Part shown: positions 55,600 through 64,000 of the stretch, one piece after another
Layout: the number at the start of each line of letters is the position of its first letter
How positions within the stretch are numbered: the first letter of the stretch is position 1
NCBI GenBank assembly: GCA_029204225.1
Contig: CM055092.1
Span: forward strand, 13,644,476 to 13,708,475
Direction: 5' to 3'
DNA from: Diphasiastrum complanatum
Taxonomy: Eukaryota > Streptophyta > Lycopodiopsida > Lycopodiales > Lycopodiaceae
DNA length: 64,000 bases
Program-made: the position numbers and the translations under genes
The notes under the pieces: model-generated
Told to the model about the DNA's origin: nothing
Seen by the model: the letters and a program-made list of their open reading frames with translations, nothing else
The model's database searches: none

Positions 55600-56203
55600 A
55601 TGGCAAACATCAATGAGGCAATTTTAGGCGATGCAAGCAAACTTGATGGGGCTTCTAACTACAACATCTGGAAATTCAAAATGAAGAGCATTTTGATTGA
55701 GAAAGAGTATGGGAGATCGTGGCAAGTATTGAAGTCGGCCAAATACCACTCCAGGTGACATGAGGGCCTTTGATAAAAAGACGTAGAGAGCATTGTCCTT
55801 GATCAATCTTTCAGTGAAAGACCATGTGATCACTCATATAAGTGATGCCACGACGGCTAGGGGAGCTTGGAAAGCTCTTAGAATGCAATTTCAAACTTGC
55901 AATCTAGATCGAGCCATGTTCTTGAAGTCAAGATTGAACGCAATTAGAATGGAAGAAGGCGAATCGGTGGGATCTTTCTTCACCAGAATAAAGGAGCTGA
56001 GAGGTCAACTTGTGGCAATTGGAGAACCAATCAAGGATGTTGAATTGGTACATACCACTATGAGCAGTGTCTTGGAAGGATTACAAATATTTGTGAGCGA
56101 CATTGCTTTGAGGGAGAGATTGCCTATTTTTGAAGACTTCCACGGAATCATGTTGCAGGAAGAACAGCGTCGCGAAGTGGTTAAGTCAAGGCAAACCCCA
56201 TAG
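55600..56203 (+). pseudogene. gag: gag of element I
   Basis: ATG at 55600 opens MANINEAILGDASKLDGASN and NIWKFKMKSILIEKEYG, then a frameshift near 55710 moves to another frame. From 55793 the open part reads LINLSVKDHVITHISDATTA, WKALRMQFQTCNLDRAMFLK and FFTRIKELRGQLVAIGEPI, the core gag helices, and ends at TAG 56201. The next frame continues directly, so this TAG was probably a Gln codon. Confidence 0.85.
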
Positions 56204-56215
56204 GAGGATGAAGCC

Positions 56216-57271
56216 TTGCTTGCTAAAGGCAAGCAGAAAGGATGGAAAAGGATTCCCAAGAAATCCAAGGATGATGATGACGAGGGAGAGTCGTCATCAA
56301 AGGCGAAAAAGAAAAAGAAAGGCAAATGTTACTATTGCCACAAACCGGGTCATTGGGCACGAGAGTGTTACAAGAAGAAAGCGAACATAAAGGCGAGAAA
56401 AGTGAAACAACAAGGCAACATTGCCGAAGATGATGGAAAAGATGACGAGACAAGTGTCATCTCATCAGCATTGGCATCCCACGTCGATGATGGTGCCAGA
56501 TGGTTCATAGATTCAGGCACCACAAGGCATATGACCGAGAAACATGATTGGTTTGAGAAATTCTCACCAATCCATGATGGGGATAAGGTCACTCAAGCCA
56601 ATGGGGAGGAATGCCATATACAGGGTGTGGGCAATGTACCTGTGCAGTTTTTTGATGGTAAAATCAAGAATATCCCTAATGTACTTTATGTTCCTGGACT
56701 CAAAAAGAGTTTGCTTTCTATTGCAGTATTGGCAAATCAACATCTTAAGGTTGAATTTGTCAAGGATGGATGCCTAATGAGGGATATGAACCACAACCAT
56801 AAAGTGGTGGTGAAAGGTTATAGAGATAGTAACTGTGGCCTTTATAAATTGGATGCTGCAAAACCAGAAGAATATGGTTTGGCTATCTCAACAACATCTC
56901 AATCTGAGTTGTGGCACAAAAGACTTGGTCACTTGAATTATGGGAGCTTGAGATTGATGGCGAAGCTGAAAATGGTAATAGGATTACCGACATTGCAGGA
57001 TGGTCATCACGCAATACGTGAAGAATGCGTCATGGGAAAGCATCACAGGGAGACATTCAAGAAAGGTGGAGCTGCAAGAGCTAAGAAACCGCAGGAACTT
57101 ATTCACAGCGACTTGTGTGGCCCAATGAAGACCATGTCGTTGGGGAAAGCATATTATTTTATGACTTTCATAGATGATTACTCTAGGAGGACATGGATTT
57201 ATTTCTTGAAGAAGAAATCTGACGCTTTTGCTCGCTTCAAGGAGTTCAAGACTTTAGTAGAGAACAACTAG
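56216..57271 (+). pseudogene. pol: Zinc knuckle, protease and integrase of element I
   Basis: 351 open codons. Zinc knuckle CYYCHKPGHWARECYKKK (about 56326-56379), a long Lys/Asp-rich stretch before it, protease motif WFIDSGTTRHMTEKHDWFEK (DSGT intact, about 56500), pre-integrase SELWHKRLGHLNYGSLRLMA with CVMGKHHRETF, and integrase core IHSDLCGPMKTMSLG, YYFMTFIDDYSRRTWIYF and FARFKEFKTLVENN, then stop 57269. The frame continues shifted to about 57700 with catalytic block remains. Confidence 0.92.
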
Positions 57272-57817
57272 ATGCACGCATCAAAGTGCTAAGATAAGAT
57301 AGAGGGGGCAAATACAAATCTGATGATTTTGAGGACTATTGCAAGAAACACAACATCAAAAGACAATTCACACAATCACATACGCCGCATAGTAATGGTG
57401 TAGCTGAAAGAAAGAACATGACTATTATGGAGAGTGCACGTTCCATGATGAAGAAAATGGGCTTGACCGATTCACTTTGGTCGGAAGTGTGCAATGTGGC
57501 AACGTTCTTGTAAAATAGGAGCCTTACAGTTGCGGTTCCAAATGTGACTCCTGAAGAAGCATTTACAGGAATAAAGCCAAAAATTGACAAGTTTCATGTC
57601 ATTGGATGTAGGGCCTATGTACATGTGCCAAAGGAGGAGCGAAAGAAACTTGATGTATCTTCGTCGGTTATGATGAGAGGACAAAGGCGTACAAGTGTTT
57701 TGATCCTGTAATGAACAAGATTCACGTTAGCAAAGATGTGATCTTTGATGAGACGCATAGGTATGACTCGATGAAGACCATGCAAGTGGTGAAAGCATCA
57801 AAAGACTTCCCACAATT
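57272..57817 (+). pseudogene. pol: Integrase C-terminal and linker region of element I
   Basis: Frame-shifted remains of the integrase end: HTPHSNGVAERKNMTIMESA-like sequence at 57385-57440, SLWSEVCNVATFLxNRSLTV, and the linker CRAYVHVPKEERKKLD. Stops at 57294 and near 57512, plus one base shift near 57660, break it. Retained order shows the element was once complete. Confidence 0.75.
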
Positions 57818-59124
57818 TTGGAAGAAGAAGATGAAGAAGACGCTCCACAAGATGATGCACATGAAGATGAAAGTCGAGAGGGCGAGTATGAGAGGAAACC
57901 ACCTATTCAAGAGCCTAGGGGAAGGTACTTGCCAATAGGAGCAATAAAGGAGAAATCGGTTGGAAGTAAGAGACATTACTTGGACACTCCTTGGGATACA
58001 TACTCTCCACGTAGTGTATCACCTGAATCTAAGATACCGAAATGGTATGAGAAGATCATGAAGGACGCAAAGCTAAATCAACCAGGATCTAGCACACAAG
58101 GAGAAGTGAGAAGATCAACGCGGGAAAGGAAGTCTTTCAATCGTTATCATGTGAACTATGCCCTAATGAGTGACATTTTGAAGTGTCGGGAGCCATCAAC
58201 CTTTGATGAGGCAAAAGATCACAAAGAGTGGCAAAAGGCAATGGAGGATGAGATGGAATCCATCCACAGGCATGATACATGGGAGTTGGTTGATCTACCA
58301 CTTGGAAAGAAACCCGTTGACAACAAATGGGTGTTTAGAACAAAGTTTCATGCGGATGGCACGATAGCAAAGCATAAGGCATGCCTAGCAGTGAAGGGTT
58401 ATGAACAAAGTAAAGGAATTGACTAAAAAAAGAGACATTTGCTCCAGTGGCTAAGTGGACTACGCTACGCCTTATCATTGCCCTAGCATCTCATTTTGGG
58501 TGGAAGATTCATCAAATGGATGTGAAGTCCGCATTTCTGAATAATGACTTAGAGGAAGAAGTTTACATGGTCCAACAGTAGGGCTTCATGGCAAAAGGAC
58601 AAGAGCAGAAGGTATGTAAGCTACGCAAAGCTCTTTATGGCCTTAAGCAAGCGCCACGCGCATGGTATGGACAAATTGACAATTAATATCTTTCTCATGG
58701 GTTTGTAAGAACAAATTCAGATCCAAATCTTTATATTCTTATAAACGAAGATAACATTGCCTTAATTGTACTTTATGTTGATGATATCATTATCACGGGC
58801 AATGATGAGAACCTCACTCGTTTTATCAAAGCCAACTTATGCAAGCAGTTTGAGATGACAAATCTAGATCTTATGCACTACTGCTTGGGTGTCGAAGTAT
58901 GGCAAACTGGCAGTGATATCAGGTTATGTCAAAACAAGTATGTGCGTGAGGTATTGGAGAGCTTTCACATGACAGAGTACAAACCTTCCATCACCCCTTG
59001 CGAAGCTGGTAAGAAATTATCTCGTATTGATGATAGTGCACATGTTGACCTTACTATATTTCGTCAGCTAGTTGGGAGTTTGATATATCTTACGACTACT
59101 CGTCCTAATTCTGCTATGTTGTAA
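57818..59124 (+). pseudogene. pol: Reverse transcriptase of element I
   Basis: 202 open codons (57818-58426) cover an acidic linker and the start of reverse transcriptase: HKEWQKAMEDEMESIHRHDT, NKWVFRTKFHADGTIAKHKA. The next frames hold MDVKSAFLNNDLEEEVYMVQ (a stop for Gln in QQxGF), [30 protein letters not shown] (active site intact, near 58770-58800) and TNLDLMHYCLGVEVWQTGSD (58855 on). At least four frame breaks. Confidence 0.88.
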
Positions 59125-59140
59125 GTTTGATTAGCAATTC

Positions 59141-59722
59141 ATGTCATCACCCACTATGGACCATTGGAAAACTGCGAAAAGGATTTTGAGGTATGTGAAA
59201 GGTACACCTAACCTTGGCCTAATCTACAAAAGACAAAGTGTTTTACCTAAGTTGCAGGGTTGTGTTGACACTGATTGGATAGGAAATGTAGATGATAGAA
59301 AGTCAACAACATGTTATGCCTTCAATTTTGGTAGCAGTCGTTTTTCATGGTCTAGCAACAAGCAAGATACTATTTCTCTTTCTTCTACAGAAGCCGAATA
59401 TAAAGCATTAAGTTCTGCTATCCAGGAAGTTGTTTGGCTACGTAAGTTGTTATGTGAGATTGGCATGAAGCAGGTAAATCCTACTGTTATTTTTTGTGAC
59501 AGTCAAAGTGGAATACAATTGGCTAAGAATCTTGTCTTTCACGTAAGGACAAAACATATTGAGGTAAAATATCACTTTGTGCGTGAGAAGCTACAATCTG
59601 AAGATATGAGTATTGTACATTGTTCTAAGTTGTTACAAGTTGCTGATATATTTATGAAAGCTTTAAGTAAAGAAAAGTTTGAGACTTTTAGAGCCAAACT
59701 TGGCTTAGATTTGGTTATGTAA
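59141..59722 (+). pseudogene. pol: RNase H of element I
   Basis: 193 open codons: MDHWKTAKRILRYVKGTPNL, CVDTDWIGNVDDRKSTTCYA, SSTEAEYKALSSAIQEVVWL, FCDSQSGIQLAKNLVFHVRT, KHIEVKYHFVREKL and ADIFMKALSKEKFETF. The catalytic Asp and Glu motifs are present. It ends 90 bp before the 3' LTR. The best-preserved domain of the element. Confidence 0.9.
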
Positions 59723-59813
59723 AAAGCCTTTACTTGTAATACTATCATGGAGGTATGTTCCATGAATAGAGTAAACTCTAAAATAAAGAGAGATGATGAT
59801 CATTGAGGGAGAG

Positions 59814-60066
59814 AGTTAAAATAGTAATGATCGACTTATACAGTGCTTTCTTATTTCGACGGCGCCACATGTGCTCAGTTCTAGAATTATCGGGCTGTCT
59901 TTCTTTTACGAGCCCTTTGAGTGTTTTTAAGTAACTTTATCTTTGTACTTGTATATTGGTTGAATATACAGTTGGAGGAGAGCAACTCTGTTGTCTTGTC
60001 TTGTTGCACTTGATGTTGTGTTGTGGTGATTGAACCAGTCGGGTGTTTAAACTATTTTTATTAACT
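59814..60066 (+). repeat. 3' LTR of element I
   Basis: Same 253-bp length and same AGTTAA...TTAACT ends as the 5' LTR. Followed by AAGAT. Confidence 0.92.
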
Positions 60067-60071
60067 AAGAT

Positions 60072-60780
60072 GCCATGTGGCGGTACTACCCAAGCCACCC
60101 AAATTGTCTTTATTGTTAAAAAAATCGGTTGTTGAAATTTCAATGACATCCAAAAAAATTCTAGCACATTGAATTTAGCGGACACCCAATCTCCACACAC
60201 CTTTGAGCACACAGTTTTTTTTTTTTCGTTTTAGTGGCACACATTTGTTTTGTGACTATGCTCATGGGATAAATGCCCATGCTGCTTGAGCGTCATGTCG
60301 CTTGTGGCTACTCAGGCTGCTAGATCTTAACATATAAACATGTGGTTGAGGGCATGTCAGGCTAATATGCCCCATGTACCTCCAAGATATGCAGGTTCGT
60401 TTGGACAGAGTCACACTTACTATTGTAGAAGTTTGAAATGGCTGAAAAGTTATTCATGAGAGATGGAGAGAGGTACATAGATAAATGCTTGAGGAGAGCA
60501 GAGTGGATGGTGAACATTGTGGTTTGCAAAAACATGTCGTGAAGAAGAGGGTAAGTTGTTATGTCAGATATCCTAAGAGGGTGTTGTTGAGGTTGTAGCC
60601 TTGAGATGAAATTGTCTCGAGAAAGGTGAAGCTTTGCAAAGGATGCCATTGTTATTACTTGTATTATGAAAGGAATATAGATTATGGCTTCCTATGTTAT
60701 GTTTGTTGCTCATTGAATATTCATTTTTCCATGTTGTTGGTATTCTCTTATTAACAAATTGTTGTTGGCAATAGTTCCTC
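60072..60780. other. Spacer
   Basis: No gene recognised; a T-run of 10 near 60214. A 95-codon minus-strand frame at 60362-60649 has no identifiable motif. Confidence 0.4.
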
Positions 60781-60873
60781 GGAGAAGTGCAAAAGCTGGA
60801 GAATTTCCAAAGTTCAATAGTTGGTACCTAGATTCCGGTGCCACTCAGTCTTATGTCATGCAACTCTAATTGA
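60781..60873 (+). pseudogene. Copia protease fragment
   Basis: A short frame reads RRSAKAGEFPKFNSWYLDSG followed by ATQSYVMQL and stops. WYLDSGAT is the active-site motif of copia-type protease. No other element parts were recognised on either side; this is a stray scrap. Confidence 0.5.
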
Positions 60874-62500
60874 TTTAGCCCATAAACTCTACATTTCCCA
60901 TAGTCTTAAGGAGCTGGCTAGTTTTATTGGGAGAAATCTTCAAAGTGTGACAAAATCTATTTGCAAGACAAAATTTGTTTGGAGTCACAACATGCAACTA
61001 GTTTGATCATATTTGCTACATTTCTATATTTGACAAATTGAGGCCAACTTTATATTAGACTTAGAGTTTGACTTTTCAAAGTTAATTAGTCTAAATCTCA
61101 TTTGAACAAACACTTTTTGAAAGTGTGGTAAAGTTAGAAGTCGAGTTTGAGTAGATTCAGATTTAAATGTTGGATAAATTGAATCTAGACCCAAAAATAG
61201 TAGGGTTTACATTTTAAAGGGAAAGCCAAGTGGCCAAATAGGGTTTGGACCTGTTATAAAAGGATTTAACTTGTGGAGAAGCAGATCTTCTCTCTTCTCT
61301 ATCTCATTTCATGCTTATACATGGTTCTCTTGGGTTCTACTATCCATTGGTGCACTATACTTGTGATTGCTTGCAATTCTATGTTTAGAATGATCTATAT
61401 TTGCTATTTTCAGGTTCACAAGTGTGAAATACAGTTGGGTACTGTTGTTGTTCAGACAATAGCTTCTATTTATGTTTTGATTCATGTTTGATCAAGTTCT
61501 ATTAGAGTTAGCAATCTATTTTGTGTGTAGATGCTGATTTTTCTACATTGGCAAGATTGGTGGAGTAGTTTGTTTTGTAACCAAAGATCCTTTATGGATT
61601 TGGATCATGAATGATCTGAATTATTTCACACTTATTATTGTCCCTAATTTGATATGTATCATGTGCAATTGATTTTAAGTACTCTTTTGAACTTTGGCAA
61701 TTCCTTCATAATCTTATAAATGTGTTAAGAATCTAAATGCTTAACTATTCTCGCACAAATGAGAAAAACTAAATTTTCGGTTAGGTTAGGTCACTTAGAA
61801 ATGTAATAGACCCCATGACACTCATGATTTTTACTAATCATAATATAACCAACCTCTAGTCCTTAAAAAATTTCATGAGGCAACAACAAGCAACATTGCT
61901 TCAACATTTGTCTACTTGGATGTGAAGAATTGCAGGGAAATTTCCATGACCCTGATGCACATTTCATATTGCCTGCATGATTGACGTAGCAACTTGGTTG
62001 CTATCATGTAGGTCCATCAAAGAATCAATCCATACATCACAAAATAGTTCAAAATTGTGTATAAACACACCACAAAAGTCTATCCTCAAGAATCGATTAC
62101 CCTTGACCCTTGAAGAAGTGTGCTTCAACCAGGGCAGTGTTGTGTGATCCATTTTGTCAATTGTGAAAGTTATGCAAAATTTAGCTTAAACATTTTTCAT
62201 TTCATGTACATGTGTATATCACACATGTGTGGAGCATGTTCCCATGTGTGAGTAGTAGGCCTATTTGCATTAGCCAATTTATGGTCTAGAATAGCTTGTT
62301 TTTCAAAGCAATGCAAAACTAGAAGGCATGTAGATGTGTGCCAAGTGTCATCATGAGCTTGGGCCTCAATCCACCCATGACTTATACAAATCAAAATGCA
62401 TGTTTAGGATAAAGGTCCATGTTTAGGCAAATAGACATCCATCTAGAGTCCCAAGAGGTGTTGACACATGTCATGAAGTGTAAAAGTGCAATTCAAATTT
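60874..62500. other. Unassigned AT-rich DNA
   Basis: About 1.6 kb. Frames up to 72 codons (61273-61491) have no motif. CACACATGTGTGG words near 62220 resemble those in the E and H LTRs, so part may be decayed LTR. Confidence 0.35.
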
Positions 62501-62529
62501 GTTATGCTTTCATCTTGGTGATTAAAGCA

Positions 62530-63190
62530 AGGCCTGATTTCCAATTGACTAGATTCTGGTGTGGTATGATTCTAGAAATTGTGATCTAGATCTTGCGAGA
62601 TCTTGCTAGTGTTTTGAATCTTATTCAAATCTAGCTGTTTGGAGGTCACAAAGTCATTATTAGAGTCCTTTCACACATGTGTGCTTTGTGTACAAGAAAA
62701 TTTGAAGTGTAGAATTGGCATATGATTGTGTGAAGCTCAAGTTGGTTCTAGTCAAACTTTCTTTGTGAGAGTGTGAGGTGATACCATTGGGTATCTACAA
62801 CAGGGAGGAGTCCATACTTGAGTGTACAATATTGGTTGAAATCTTGGTGAATCTCTAGATGTCAATAGCTTCAATTGTTCAACTTAGTCAAGATTGGTGA
62901 AAATTTTCTGACCTAGTTTTTTGTCATACCAATTCAAATTCAATCTGACTCTAGGTGTTAGAGTATTTGGGTCAAGAGTGAGTCAAAAAGAGGTGAGTGA
63001 GTCTGATTTTTATGTATCTTCAATGTCAATTTTTTGTGATCTAGATGAGATCCATTTTTCACATTGACTAGATTCTGGGCGAAGATTGATTCTTAAATTT
63101 GTGACCTAGATCTTTTGTAGATCTTTTTAGATATTTGATGTGTTCAATTCTAGTTTCTTGAGGGTCACAAAATCACTTTGAAGAAGCATT
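62530..63190. repeat. Two direct repeats about 520 bp apart
   Basis: 62540-62710 and 63060-63210 are diverged direct copies sharing TTGACTAGATTCTGG, CTAGATCTTG/TTGTAGATC and GGTCACAAA words. They probably belong to the leader or LTR of element K, whose gag starts at 63228. Confidence 0.55.
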
Positions 63191-63227
63191 TCACAATTTT
63201 TACTTTGTGTAGAAGTACTTCTTCATC

Positions 63228-64000
63228 ATGGCATCAATAGGAGACAACCTATTGGAGGCAAGTAAGAGATTCAAATGCAATTATTGTGGTAAGAATTAGG
63301 AGAATTTGGCCTTGAAGTGCTACCAAAAAAAAAGGATGAAATAAGACAAGAATGAAGGAACTTTAGCAATCAAGGGTGGGATGGCTTCAATGAGGAGGAG
63401 TCACTCATGGCATGCAAGGGGGCATCATCAACTTCTATGGATGCAAATTCTTTCTAGATTGATAGTGGGGTGAGTTCACATGTCACAAGGCAAAGGGAGT
63501 ATTTCTCTTCATTTACATCATGTTCTAAGAAGCCTATTCTTGTTGCAAATGGTGCTAAATGTGAGATTCATGGGATAGGAACCATTCCTATTTGGCTTGA
63601 ATCAAGAAGGAGAGCAAAGCTTCAAAATGTCTTGTATGTTCCTTCAATATTTGTTGAGTGTAAGTCAATTGATTGACAATGGATGTAATGTCAAGTTTGA
63701 TTTTAGTACTTGCGAAAGGAAATGTCATTGCCAAAGAAATTAGAGATGGTAGGCTTTTCAGACTTGATCTTTGTGTAAGATCTAATCAAGATGTGATGGA
63801 AGCCAAGGGAGAGTTTGTTTCTCAAGAAGATAAATTGGAGCATTCAAATATCAAATCCATGGCTTTGATTTTAATGTCAAGAATGTTGTTTCAAGTGTAA
63901 AGGAAATGCTTCTATTGTTGTTGGTGTCAAGGATCTTGCAAGGCTCAAGGAGGAGTCAAGTGAAGAAGATGGTGTACAACATCAATCTCCACAACCAGGC
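63228..64000 (+). mobile_element. Copia element K, gag-protease fragment, runs off the window
   Basis: ATG at 63228 opens MASIGDNLLEASKRF, similar to the start of D and E gag, but joins immediately to KCNYCGKN, a zinc knuckle, so most of gag is deleted. A stop follows. Protease and the pre-integrase part read IDSGVSSHVTRQREYFSS, VANGAKCEIHGIGTIP and RAKLQNVLYVPSIF in 63470-63676, in a new frame from 63673. Broken at several points. Element lineage is that of E and H. Confidence 0.75.

Larger units (their letters stand above)
54423..60071 (+). mobile_element. Copia retrotransposon I, full length with target-site duplication
   Basis: Element body 54428-60066 (5639 bp) between direct repeats AAGAT at 54423-54427 and 60067-60071. 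Both LTRs are 253 bp. The 5' LTR is followed at once by the primer site TGGTATCAAAGCC (54681) and the 3' LTR is preceded by the purine tract TTGAGGGAGAG (59803-59813). The gag-pol region is in the correct order but broken by many stops and shifts. By my hand alignment the LTRs differ at about 17 of 253 positions. Confidence 0.93.

Noticed and set aside
1-64000. CRISPR arrays, bacterial operons, rRNA or tRNA genes
   Set aside because: None present. The one tRNA-like sequence, at 731-748, is only the last 18 bases of tRNA-Asp and is a primer binding site.

Overview
This 64 kb window is nuclear DNA of a land plant. The evidence is a complete four-exon class III peroxidase (a family confined to the plant lineage), the exon remains of a myo-inositol oxygenase gene, and dense nested LTR retrotransposons primed by initiator-Met tRNA (Ty1/copia type). 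A DUF7869-type transposase relic hints at a spore-bearing plant or another large genome, but I cannot name the species. DNA is AT-rich. I found no rRNA, tRNA or CRISPR.

Layout. 1-3307: LTR element on the minus strand with a tRNA-Asp primer site, plus the first copy of an unfamiliar retroelement-type protein ('family X'). 3308-9112: copia element A (+), inserted into family X copy 1. 9113-11695: 5' half of copia element B (-). 12264-15545: a second related LTR next to family X copy 2. 15546-20924: debris of a DNA transposon ending in a CACTA-like terminus with GCGAC-rich subterminal repeats. 22442-23899: the intact peroxidase gene. 25332-30480: copia fragments C (-), D (-) and J (+). 30481-36276: old gene space with a potassium-transporter exon fragment and a decayed myo-inositol oxygenase gene. 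36272-42450: copia fragments E and F (both -). 43690-47411: copia fragments around element G. 50377-53196: DUF7869-type transposase relic split by an inversion. 54428-60066: full-length copia element I with both LTRs and a target-site duplication. 60072-64000: copia scraps and the start of element K.

Only the peroxidase looks able to make a normal protein. The copia elements are dead by frameshifts, stop codons and deletions, though E keeps a 526-codon open stretch. The most informative observations are the AG...CT ends of element I, a shared Asp-Ser-Arg protease motif in B and F, the myo-inositol oxygenase gene cut off by element E, the inverted split transposase, and the two-copy family X protein sitting against tRNA-Asp-type LTRs. 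I saw no convincing new multi-gene system.
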